Assembly: GCF_038806765.1 (NCBI RefSeq)
Contig: NZ_CP152389.1
Coordinates: forward strand, 3,906,001-3,970,000
DNA: 64,000 nucleotides
Reading direction: 5' to 3'
Origin: Mucilaginibacter sp. CSA2-8R
Lineage (GTDB): Bacteria; Bacteroidota; Bacteroidia; Sphingobacteriales; Sphingobacteriaceae
Both the position numbers and the translations under genes were made by a program. The notes beneath the pieces were generated by a model. The model was not told where the DNA came from, searched no databases, and saw nothing but the letters and a program-made list of their open reading frames with translations. Each line of letters starts with the position of its first letter. Position 1 is the stretch's first letter. Below, in pieces: positions 55,194 through 63,325 of the stretch.

Positions 55194-56480
55194 TTATGCC
55201 ATACTAACTGATGCCGCCACTTGTGTAGTACCCTCAGGTTCGCGCTTAAAACGGGTAATAAGCACAATTACAGCTACTGCAAGCACGGTGTAACCTATGT
55301 AGGTGAAAGCCTCGGCATAACTGATAGTGCTCGATTTAAACAGGAAGCCAAAAAGCATACCGCCCAAATTTCCACCAGCCCCTACAATGCCGCTCACCAG
55401 GCCCACATTTTTTTGATTAACGAACGGAACGATACCGTAAGTAGCCCCGTTAGACATTTTGAGGAATAAAGCAAAGGTTAGCATAGCTGTAATAGCTGCT
55501 ACTAAAGTACCTGCCTGGGCAAACAGTAACAGACCTAATCCTTCGAGCAATAACACACCGGCAAGTAGTAAGCCTTTGCCACGCATACCGTACTTTTTGC
55601 CAATCTTGTCGGACACGAGGCCACCCAGAGCGCGGGCAAAAATATTCATGAAGCCAAAAATGCCTGCCCAAAAACCGGCAGAGCTTTGCGATAGTTTAAA
55701 GGTATCTACAAAGTGCAATGAGGCTACATTATCAAACGTTACTTCCATCCCAAAACACATAGCGTAGGCCAGGGCTAAAGCCCAAACGCGCCAGTCGGCT
55801 AGCACGCTCCAGTCGGTTTTAGTGTTTTTGGCGGTGTAGCCGACTTGGTCGTAATTACCGTTCGGGGTATCGGTAGTATATTTATAGTACAACCAGGCAA
55901 TCCCCAGCATCATTACGCCAGGTACAATCATGGCGTAGCGCCAGGCTTGTGCAGGCGTATACCCGAAGCTCACAATAGCAGCAAAAATTAAGGGCATTAC
56001 CATATTAGTTACACCGCCGCCAAGGTTGCCCCAACCGCCGGTAACGGCATTGGCCGTACCCTTAATGTTGGGTGCAAACATCATGGAGGTGTGAAACTGC
56101 GTAATCACAAAAGAGGCCCCGATAACACCGATAGCCATCCGAAACAACAAAAAGGTGGTATAGCTATGTGCCAACCCCACTAAAAACACAGGCAAGGAGC
56201 CCACCAACAGCAGCCTAACGGCGGTTTTGCGCGGCCCCCAGCTATCGCATAGCCTGCCGATAACCAAACGGGCTATGATGGTAGAGCCAACAGACCCAAT
56301 AATGATGTTACCGATTTGGGCCTTGGTTAATGCCAGTTCGGTACGTATAGTAGGCATTAGGGGTGCCAGCCCGAACCAGCCAAAAAAGCAAACAAAAAAC
56401 ATGAGCCACGTAATATGAAAAGTGCGCATTTGTATGCCCTTTACCGACAATATATTGAGCCGCGTGAGTTGATTTTCCAT
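55194..56480 (-). CDS. nitrate/nitrite MFS transporter (NarK/NasA type)
   Basis: I start at the ATG at 56480 (MENQLTRLNILSVKG); the frame is open to 56600 but the upstream part lies in the leader and is Cys/His-rich and unlike a transporter. About 428 residues, 12 predicted membrane helices. It carries the nitrate-porter signatures: FHTSMMFAPNIKGTANAV with GGWGNLGGGVTNMV (first half), and GIVPFVNQKNVGLVSGIVG with GAGGNLGGMLFGF (second half). It brings nitrate in for the NasA/NirBD pathway encoded around it, and is first in the operon with the nitrate reductase and rubredoxin genes. Confidence 0.93.
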   Translation of the reverse strand: MENQLTRLNILSVKGIQMRTFHITWLMFFVCFFGWFGLAPLMPTIRTELALTKAQIGNIIIGSVGSTIIARLVIGRLCDSWGPRKTAVRLLLVGSLPVFLVGLAHSYTTFLLFRMAIGVIGASFVITQFHTSMMFAPNIKGTANAVTGGWGNLGGGVTNMVMPLIFAAIVSFGYTPAQAWRYAMIVPGVMMLGIAWLYYKYTTDTPNGNYDQVGYTAKNTKTDWSVLADWRVWALALAYAMCFGMEVTFDNVASLHFVDTFKLSQSSAGFWAGIFGFMNIFARALGGLVSDKIGKKYGMRGKGLLLAGVLLLEGLGLLLFAQAGTLVAAITAMLTFALFLKMSNGATYGIVPFVNQKNVGLVSGIVGAGGNLGGMLFGFLFKSSTISYAEAFTYIGYTVLAVAVIVLITRFKREPEGTTQVAASVSMA

Positions 56481-56633
56481 GTGAGTTGAAGAGTTTAAGA
56501 AATTTAATAATTGAGGGAATAGGGAGAATAAATGCGGACAAGTATTTTGCGAGCAATGGTGACGGCGTTGTTGTTTAAACCCATCAATACAGCAGTGCAA
56601 GGGTTTGATGTATTTTTGTACATTTGTCCGGTT

Positions 56634-56698
56634 TTTTAATTTGTTAAAGCAATTAAAAACTTATTACCCCGTCCGGGAATTGCGACCTTCCGGCGGGG
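56634..56698 (-). promoter_or_regulatory. structured leader element 1 (nitrate transporter operon)
   Basis: Minus-strand order: hairpin 56698-56667 (arms CCCCG-CCGG and CCGG-A-CGGGG, one bulged base), whose loop holds GGTCGCAATT; 11-nt spacer 56666-56656; then a 22-nt box 56655-56634 beginning TAATTGCTTT that is identical to one upstream of nirB. The box itself can pair into a weak stem (AATT..AATT plus flanking T/A tracts). Same order and same 11-nt spacer in the nirB leader (59609-59664). The transporter ATG is about 150 nt further on. Confidence 0.65.
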
Positions 56699-56730
56699 CT
56701 TTTTTATTCTGGGATGGCGGCGCTAAGTGG

Positions 56731-57084
56731 TTACTGACCAATACCTACGTACACTTTGCCGTCAACCACTTTTACCGGGTAGGTTTTAATCTGGTAGTCA
56801 TCGCCTGACAGGCATTCGCCTGATAGTAACGAGAATGTTTTTTTGTGGAAAGGACAAGCCACCTTGGGTTCGCAGCTTTCACCAGTGCTGCCAATCATCC
56901 CGCGCGACAATACCATTTGCTGTTTATGCGGGCAAAGGTTTTGGGTAGCATACCACTCGCCGCGGCGGCTAAAGTTGTAGATGGCAATTTGCTCACTGCC
57001 GTGTTTCATGCAGGCGCCGCCGTTTTCGGGCACATCATCGGCATAACAGGCCAGCACCCATTCTAAATCGGTTAAAACTTCCAT
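56731..57084 (-). CDS. nirD: nitrite reductase small subunit NirD with Rieske cluster
   Basis: The 117-residue Rieske-fold protein retains both cluster motifs: QNLCPHKQQM (Cys-x-His) and VACPFHKKTF (Cys-x2-His). Many NirD proteins have lost these, so this one probably binds [2Fe-2S]. It lies 30 bp after nirB on the same strand and forms the NAD(P)H-dependent assimilatory nitrite reductase with it. It is followed by the leader of the transporter operon. Confidence 0.92.
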   Translation of the reverse strand: MEVLTDLEWVLACYADDVPENGGACMKHGSEQIAIYNFSRRGEWYATQNLCPHKQQMVLSRGMIGSTGESCEPKVACPFHKKTFSLLSGECLSGDDYQIKTYPVKVVDGKVYVGIGQ

Positions 57085-57114
57085 TGTATTTGCTTTTTGT
57101 TGATGTTTAGATAA

Positions 57115-59601
57115 TTACCAGTCGGCTTTAAGCTGCTGGCGCATGCTTTGAAACTTTACGTTCGGGTCTTTTTCAGTAGGGGCATTTACAAAGTGGCTAA
57201 AACGCTTGCGCAGTTGCGGGTTGTTGACCACTTCTTTCCACTCGCAATGGAAACTGTCTACCAGTAACTGCATCTCGTCTTCCAACTGGGCAGCAATGCC
57301 CAGGCTATCATTCACCACTACGTTTTTAAGGTAGCTCATGCCGCCATCCAGTTTATTAAGCCAGGTGGCCGTGCGGGTAAGCGGGTCGGCCGTTTTGATG
57401 TAAAACATCAAGAAGCGGTCGAGATACTGGATGCAGGTCTTGCTGTCAATATCGGCCGCTAAAAGCTGGGCATGCTGCGGCTTCGAACCGCCGTTGCCGC
57501 ATACATACAAGTTCCAGCCTTTTTCGGTGGCAATGATGCCAAAATCTTTAGCCTGCGCCTCGGCACACTCACGAATGCAACCGCTAACGCCGCCTTTTAA
57601 TTTATGCGGAGAGCGCACGCCTTTGTAACGGTCTTCAATCTCGATGGCAAATGACACGCTATCATGTAAACCGAAACGACACCAGGTACTGCCCACGCAG
57701 CTTTTAACGGTACGCAAGGATTTGCCGTAGGCTTGGCCACTCTCAAACCCGGCATTAATCAGCTCCTCCCAAATATCGGGAAGGTTGCTTACATGGGCGC
57801 CGAATAAATCGATACGCTGGCCGCCGGTTATTTTGGTGTACAGTCCGTATTTTTGAGCTACCTGACCAATCACAATCAGTTTTTCGGGGGTAATTTCGCC
57901 GCCCGGAATGCGCGGTACTACCGAGTACGTACCGCCTTTTTGGATGTTGGCCAAATAGCGGTCGTTACTGTCTTGAATCGTGTCCTGCTTAACGACCAAC
58001 TCATTCCACAGGCTTGACAGTATACTAGCTACCAGTGGTTTACACACCTCGCATCCATCGCCTTTCCCGTAATGGTCGAGCACGAGGTCGTAGTTGCGCA
58101 GCTGGTTTACCTTAATCAGGTCAAACAACTCCTGGCGCGAATAATCAAAATGCTCGCAAATCACGTTTTTAACGTACTGGCCATTGGCTTTGAGCGTGCC
58201 GGTAATCAGGTCTTTTACCATAGGTACACAGCCACCACAACCGGTACCGGCCTTGGTACATTTCTTAATGGCGTCCAAGTTTAGAGCGCCGTCGTTTACT
58301 GAGCAGCAAATGTCTCCTTTGCTCACGGCCTCGCACGAGCAAATCAATGCATCATCGGGCAGGCTCATCACACCGGCGCCTTCGGCTTGTTCGCCGCCGC
58401 GGGCACCTAAAATAATATCTTCGGGATTAGGGGGAAGGGCAATTTTATTGTTAACGGTTTGCAGCAGCATGTTGTAGGCTTCGGCATCACCAATCAGGAT
58501 GCCACCCAGCAACTGTTTACCATCATTACTAATGTTTACGCGTTTGTAAATGCCATTATAGGTATCTTCAAAAACAATGGTGCGGCAGTCGGGCTCGCTG
58601 ATAAAGGCATCACCAAAGCTGGCCACATCCACACCAATCAGTTTAAGTTTGGTGCTCATGTCAAAACCGTTAAAAGTTTTTTCGGCACCGGCCAGCTGGG
58701 CTACCACCACCTCGGCCATTTCATATCCGGGGGCAACCAGCCCGTAAATCATGCCATCGTGAAGGGCACATTCGCCAATAGCAAAAACATAAGGGTTGCT
58801 GGTTTGCATTTGGGCATTAACCACAATACCACCGCGGGTGCCAACCTCCAGTCCCGCTAAACGAGCCAGTTCGTCGCGCGGGCGTATACCTGCCGAAATA
58901 ACCAACATATCGGTTTCAAGCAGGCTATTATCGTTAAAGCGCAAACCGGTGATCTGACCGTCGCCCTCAATCACAACAGTGCTTTTATTCAAATGAATTT
59001 GCAATCCTAACCGGCTCAGCTTTGCTTGCAGCATGGCACTGCCGGCGGCATCAATTTGCCGCGGCATCAGGCGGGGGGCAAACTCAATAACATGGGTTTG
59101 TTCAATACCTAAATCAATTAGCGCCTTGGCAGCTTCCAGACCTAACAGGCCTCCGCCCATTACTACACCGCTTTTAGCGTTGCCGGCATACGCTTGCATG
59201 CGGTCAAGGTCTTCGATGGTACGGTATACAAATACGCCCTGCTTTTCGACACCCGGAATGTCGGGTACAAAGGCACCCGAGCCGGTAGCCAGCACTAAGT
59301 AATCGTAATGCACTACCCGTCTGCTTTGGGCGTGTACTGTTTTTTGGTTCAGGTTAATTTCCTGCACGGCGTCGCCCAGATAAAGCTCGATACCTTTTTC
59401 GGCATACCATAATGCCGGAGACATGGAGAGGTCTTCAGCTGTTTTACCTGCAAAATATTCGCTTAAGTGTACGCGATCATAAGCCCTGCGAGGCTCTTCG
59501 CCAAATACAATAATTTGGTAAGCTGATGACTTAGCTACAAGTTTTTCGCAAAACTTGTAGCCAACCATGCCATTTCCTACCACTACAATAGTGGGTTTCA
59601 T
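57115..59601 (-). CDS. nirB: nitrite reductase large subunit NirB
   Basis: The 828-residue cytoplasmic enzyme reduces nitrite to ammonium with NAD(P)H. FAD domain: VVVGNGMVGYKFCEKL at the N-terminus; NAD domain: GVVMGGGLLGLEAAKAL near residue 150. BFD-like [2Fe-2S]: LICSCEAVSKGDICC with GTGCGGCVPMV (about 415-465); a second related segment has DGCEVCKPLV. Siroheme half-domains follow from about 560, with siroheme/4Fe-4S cysteines in VKSCVGSTWCRFG and GGVSGCIRECAEA. About 830 residues is the normal length. Its leader carries the element at 59609-59664. Confidence 0.96.
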   Translation of the reverse strand: MKPTIVVVGNGMVGYKFCEKLVAKSSAYQIIVFGEEPRRAYDRVHLSEYFAGKTAEDLSMSPALWYAEKGIELYLGDAVQEINLNQKTVHAQSRRVVHYDYLVLATGSGAFVPDIPGVEKQGVFVYRTIEDLDRMQAYAGNAKSGVVMGGGLLGLEAAKALIDLGIEQTHVIEFAPRLMPRQIDAAGSAMLQAKLSRLGLQIHLNKSTVVIEGDGQITGLRFNDNSLLETDMLVISAGIRPRDELARLAGLEVGTRGGIVVNAQMQTSNPYVFAIGECALHDGMIYGLVAPGYEMAEVVVAQLAGAEKTFNGFDMSTKLKLIGVDVASFGDAFISEPDCRTIVFEDTYNGIYKRVNISNDGKQLLGGILIGDAEAYNMLLQTVNNKIALPPNPEDIILGARGGEQAEGAGVMSLPDDALICSCEAVSKGDICCSVNDGALNLDAIKKCTKAGTGCGGCVPMVKDLITGTLKANGQYVKNVICEHFDYSRQELFDLIKVNQLRNYDLVLDHYGKGDGCEVCKPLVASILSSLWNELVVKQDTIQDSNDRYLANIQKGGTYSVVPRIPGGEITPEKLIVIGQVAQKYGLYTKITGGQRIDLFGAHVSNLPDIWEELINAGFESGQAYGKSLRTVKSCVGSTWCRFGLHDSVSFAIEIEDRYKGVRSPHKLKGGVSGCIRECAEAQAKDFGIIATEKGWNLYVCGNGGSKPQHAQLLAADIDSKTCIQYLDRFLMFYIKTADPLTRTATWLNKLDGGMSYLKNVVVNDSLGIAAQLEDEMQLLVDSFHCEWKEVVNNPQLRKRFSHFVNAPTEKDPNVKFQSMRQQLKADW

Positions 59602-59608
59602 ATGGTTA

Positions 59609-59664
59609 TTTTAATTTGTTAAAGCAATTATATCAGATCATGCTTTCAATTTGCGACCGAAAGC
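59609..59664 (-). promoter_or_regulatory. structured leader element 2 (nirB)
   Basis: Minus-strand order: hairpin GCTTTC (59664-59659 reading GCTTTC on minus) with GAAAGC (59647-59642), loop GGTCGCAAATT; 11-nt spacer 59641-59631; 22-nt box 59630-59609 identical to that at 56655-56634; then the nirB ATG 7 nt further (59601). The stem sequence differs completely from element 1 while loop, spacer length and box are kept, which is what a selected RNA structure would give. Confidence 0.65.
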
Positions 59665-59868
59665 GTAATCGTTTCAACAATTATAACTAAATGACTTCAT
59701 ATTATCCAACATTTCAGATATAAATACATACTTATAAGCTAATTTTTATGATTTATGTAATATATAAATCTACATGAACTATTTTTTTAATACTTTTTTA
59801 TGATTTAAACACTTTCAAACGATTAAACTATATAATTTTACAGTACTTTTAATAACTAACATCAATAA

Positions 59869-60636
59869 ATGGACGAAATTCATTGTAATTCTTCACAAAA
59901 TTCAGTAATTCCAGAACTGATTGTATTAGGGGCTGGCCCTGGCGATCCGGAATTAATTACTATGAAGGGGTACAGGCTGCTACAGCAAGCTGATGCTGTA
60001 TTATATGATAATTTGGCCAATCAGCAGTTACTTAGTTATACCAAGCCCACCTGCGAAAAGGTGTATGTTGGCAAGCGCCCCTACGAACGCTATGCGTCGC
60101 AGGAAGAAATTAATGAGTTGATTAAAAAATATGCTTACACCTACGGCTCGGTAGTAAGACTCAAAGGGGGCGACCCTTTTATTTTTGGCCGCGGCTTTGA
60201 AGAAATTGTATATGCCCGCAGCCAAGGTATTAAAACCACTTTTGTGCCGGGCATCACCAGTATGCAAGCTTCCGGCTTTGAAGATATTCCGCTAACGCAC
60301 CGTGCTGTAAGTGAGGGGGTGTGGATGGTAACCGGCACCAAAAAAGATGGAACGTTGTCAGCCGATTTGCGGCTGGCTATGCAAAGTAATGCCACGGTTG
60401 TTATTTATATGGGTATGAAACAACTAACTGTTATTGCAGACACTTATATACAAGCCGGCCGCGGTGACACACCAGCGGCTGTTATACAGCATGCATCGCT
60501 GCCGCAGCAAAAATCTGTGAGGGGATTTATTAAAAACATGCCTGCGCTGGCCGAAACACATCAGTTAACCTATCCATCTATCATAATTATAGGACAAGTA
60601 ACCGACTTAAATCATAAGCATGAAAATACGTATTAA
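59869..60636 (+). CDS. cobA: uroporphyrinogen-III C-methyltransferase (siroheme synthesis)
   Basis: The 255-residue SUMT-type enzyme adds two methyl groups to uroporphyrinogen III to make precorrin-2, on the way to the siroheme that NirB needs. Signatures: VLGAGPGDPELITMKGYRLL, VGKRPYERYASQEEIN, VVRLKGGDPFIFGRG, VPGITSMQASGFEDIPLTHR, WMVTGTKK, VIYMGMKQL, VIQHASLPQQKSVRG. It lacks the extra dehydrogenase/chelatase domain of CysG, so those steps must be elsewhere. It is divergent from nirB, with a 267-bp A+T-rich shared promoter region. Confidence 0.94.
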   Translation: MDEIHCNSSQNSVIPELIVLGAGPGDPELITMKGYRLLQQADAVLYDNLANQQLLSYTKPTCEKVYVGKRPYERYASQEEINELIKKYAYTYGSVVRLKGGDPFIFGRGFEEIVYARSQGIKTTFVPGITSMQASGFEDIPLTHRAVSEGVWMVTGTKKDGTLSADLRLAMQSNATVVIYMGMKQLTVIADTYIQAGRGDTPAAVIQHASLPQQKSVRGFIKNMPALAETHQLTYPSIIIIGQVTDLNHKHENTY

Positions 60637-60964
60637 AGGCAATTCCCTACGCTACCGTTTAACCCGCTCGGAGGTAGAAAAATTTGGCCGCGACGGCTAC
60701 CTTGAAGAAATAACCGATTTTGGCTGTGCGCAATTGATCTATGCCTTAAAAGCTACGGCTTCTGATGAGCTATGGGTAAATTTTGAGCAGAACAAAATTA
60801 CCTTCTTTATGCCTGCTACCATGCGTAAAGAATGGTTAAATACCGACAGAGTTGGATTTGATTATCGCACTCCCCATTTTTATTTACTGATTGAAAAAGA
60901 TTTTCAGTGTTTGGATAATACACAAGAAGATCAAAGTGATAATTATCCTAACCCGCTGACTTGA
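60620..60964 (+). CDS. small conserved protein of unknown function (DUF7009-like)
   Basis: The 114-residue protein begins MKIRIKGNSLRYRLTRSEV and continues with a compact alpha/beta pattern (LWVNFEQNKITFFMP, TPHFYLLIEKDFQCL). No signal or membrane segment. It overlaps the cobA end by 17 bp in another frame, so it is translationally coupled to siroheme synthesis. It resembles a small Bacteroidota family I associate with the name DUF7009; no function is known to me. Confidence 0.7.
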   Translation: MKIRIKGNSLRYRLTRSEVEKFGRDGYLEEITDFGCAQLIYALKATASDELWVNFEQNKITFFMPATMRKEWLNTDRVGFDYRTPHFYLLIEKDFQCLDNTQEDQSDNYPNPLT

Positions 60965-61783
60965 AATTAAGACGTTAGCAACTCTCTTTTCCTCATTTAT
61001 ACTTAACTCGCAGATCAAACCAATAATTAACACTTGGGGATCAAGGCAGATCCAAATAGCCACTTTGCGTTTTAAGAGAATCACGATAAAGGATATAGTT
61101 CAATTAATACGCCTCTTATAACAAGAAATGGTAGGCCAGGAAATAAAACAAGGCACCAACCGTTCGGTGCAACAATGCATTACAATACGTAACTCCAAAT
61201 CTTGAATGCTGTTATATTAGTTAAAACACCCTACTACGACGCTCGTTTTTAATCTTTACTTTTACTTAAGAAACAGCTTATTTTGCTTCGATTTGATGTG
61301 ATCGTTATTCGGGTGCCATTGCATTACAATTTATCAAAAAATTGGCAGACACCCCAGTACAATAACCTATTCGCTTCCACGTCTCACGCCTCCAGGGATG
61401 ATTGAAGCTTTTGCAGAAATGGCGAAAAACCATTACTTGGAATGATTTTTACCGGAACGCAGACGATCACCGTAATGCCATGCTTATTATGTATTCGGCG
61501 GCGGTCAAGCTTATACCATCAGAAAAAGCCGTGTGGTAAGACAGAAGGGACCAATCTGAGGTAACATTTGATACTTACAGAAAATCATTAACTGCTGCAA
61601 GTAGGGTATATTATTAAGGTAAATGCCCCCTTAAGAACATTATTACCAGGCTTACGCCACATAAAGACTATAACTGGCCTTCAGCAAACCAGTTATAGTC
61701 ATCATCAAATTTATGAGTGTTCTTTCCGTCAAAAAAAAGAGCAGTTAATAAAGTCCCTCGATAAGCGACTCTACTCTTCCTCC
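60965..61783. other. gene-free region between small cobA-linked gene and TlpA-like gene
   Basis: 819 bp. A hairpin lies at 61666-61700 near the right end. Around 61396-61533 short plus-strand peptides with protein-like composition appear in two frames (GMIEAFAEMAKNHYLE, then NADDHRNAMLIMYSAAVK), broken by stops, perhaps a frameshifted relic. No other element is seen. Confidence 0.4.
61666..61700 (-). terminator. hairpin downstream of TlpA-like gene
   Basis: A perfect 12-bp stem GACTATAACTGG (61666-61677) with CCAGTTATAGTC (61689-61700), loop 11 nt, about 85 bp after the stop of the TlpA-like gene. The following minus-strand sequence is CTTTATG, a weak U-tract, so it is a probable but not certain terminator. 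Confidence 0.55.
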
Positions 61784-63280
61784 TTAGGTGTTAGCTTTAG
61801 CCATGTCAATCATCATGGATAATTCGTCGACTGCAGCTTCGTCACTGCCGTCAAAACCGGTCAGTTTAAAGCGAATGTTACCCTGAGCATCAATGACGAA
61901 CTTGGCGGGTATGCCGTTTACTTTGTAACTGCTTACCACTTTATTTTCTTTGGTTTGAGCATCTTTCAAATCCATCAGCACATCAAAGGTGTATTTTTTG
62001 CCTTTGATGTAGTCTGCTGCATCCTTAGTGGGCGTTTCGGTGCCCCGCTCCCAGGTATGGATAAACAGAAACTTCACGTTAGGATCCGCTTGATACTTGT
62101 TTACGGCCATTTGCATAGCGGGGAACGATGCCTTACACGGACCGCACCAGGTTGCCCAAAAATCAAGCACCACTACTTTACCCCTCAGTTCCTGCAACGA
62201 CACCTGCTTGCCGTTTAAATCAGTCAACGTAAAGTTAGGGGCTTGCTCTTTTACCATGTCGCGGGTAAGCGTTTTGCTCAGGTTTTCGAGATAGCTTTTG
62301 CGGATAGCAGCGGCGTAGGTATCAAACCCGGCATCACTGCCTTTTACTTTACGGTATAAAGTTTTAAAAACTGCCACCATTTCTGGCGTGGCCCTACCCG
62401 ATTTTATTACAGGCTCCAGTTTATCATAAGCTTCCTGGTTGCGATTAAGCCCCATTAGTATTTGTGCATAACGATAGTTAAGGCGTGGGTTAAGCGTGGT
62501 AGAATTCTTAAATGCAATTTCTGAATACTTTAAGGCTTCAGCATATTTTTTTCTTTCAAACAAAATATCTGCGTACGTGCTGGTAAGGCTTGGATAGCCT
62601 GATGCTGAAAATTTAGCAGCTCCGCTGTCGCCTTTTTTACCATCTATGTAAGAAAAAGCGTTTTCCATAGCCATACGGGCGTAGATCTCGGCCTTGGCTA
62701 AATCGCCGTTCTTGCGTAAGGTTCCGGCCAATCCGCTGTAAGCATTACCTTTCCAAAAATCAGCCTGCAGCTTATTGATAAACTCAATGGCTTTAGCCGT
62801 ATTTTTTTCTTCGGCATATTGTTGCGCTACCGCCGAAGCCGCATAATCATGAATTACACCATCTTCAATAGACCCGGTTTTAAACTTTTCGGGCGGAAAA
62901 TCTTTTATCCACTTATAATAAGCTGCCTCTTTTGCTGCGCCGGTTTTAGCATCAAATACTGCCTTTTCAGCATTGTTGCGGGCAGCAATACCAGTCGGAA
63001 AACGCTTCAGTTGCTCAGCATATAAAGAATCCATAGACTTGTTGTTCTTTAAGCGATAGTAAAACTGCTCGGCCATTATCAAATCCTGCTCTTTGTTACT
63101 GGCACCCAACGAAACCAGTTTAGCATTCAGCCTGGCCTTATCGGCTGCATCAGTTGAGGCAACCAAGCGGTTAAGCATTTTAGCGGTAGTATCGGCCGGG
63201 GCTGTTTGTGCATTTGCACACTGGCCGGCTGCTGCTAACATAGCAAGCATACCGAGTTTTGTAATATAATTTTTCATCAT
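61784..63280 (-). CDS. exported TlpA-like thioredoxin-fold protein with helical-repeat N-terminal half
   Basis: The 498-residue protein has signal MMKNYITKLGMLAMLAAAGQCANAQ. Residues about 30-330 are helical and TPR-like (YSGLAGTLRKNGDLAKAEIYARMAM, YADILFERKKYAEALKYSEIAF). The C-terminal thioredoxin domain (about 345-498) has APNFTLTDLNGKQVSLQEL, WATWCGPCKASFPAM with redox Cys379 and Cys382, and the cis-Pro segment NGIPAKFVIDAQG. Such periplasmic proteins reduce disulfides of other exported proteins. It follows a susD gene by 45 bp, a position common in Bacteroidota SusC/SusD operons. Confidence 0.87.
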   Translation of the reverse strand: MMKNYITKLGMLAMLAAAGQCANAQTAPADTTAKMLNRLVASTDAADKARLNAKLVSLGASNKEQDLIMAEQFYYRLKNNKSMDSLYAEQLKRFPTGIAARNNAEKAVFDAKTGAAKEAAYYKWIKDFPPEKFKTGSIEDGVIHDYAASAVAQQYAEEKNTAKAIEFINKLQADFWKGNAYSGLAGTLRKNGDLAKAEIYARMAMENAFSYIDGKKGDSGAAKFSASGYPSLTSTYADILFERKKYAEALKYSEIAFKNSTTLNPRLNYRYAQILMGLNRNQEAYDKLEPVIKSGRATPEMVAVFKTLYRKVKGSDAGFDTYAAAIRKSYLENLSKTLTRDMVKEQAPNFTLTDLNGKQVSLQELRGKVVVLDFWATWCGPCKASFPAMQMAVNKYQADPNVKFLFIHTWERGTETPTKDAADYIKGKKYTFDVLMDLKDAQTKENKVVSSYKVNGIPAKFVIDAQGNIRFKLTGFDGSDEAAVDELSMMIDMAKANT

Positions 63281-63325
63281 TGTTTAATTACTAATGAGCG
63301 TTACCTATTTTATATAATGATTTGA

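Noticed and set aside
56667..56705. Simple plus-strand intrinsic terminator (G+C-rich stem followed by six T)
   Set aside because: The shape fits, but no plus-strand gene precedes it, and the loop, spacer and downstream box match the nirB leader on the minus strand, so a leader element is the better reading. A dual role is not excluded.
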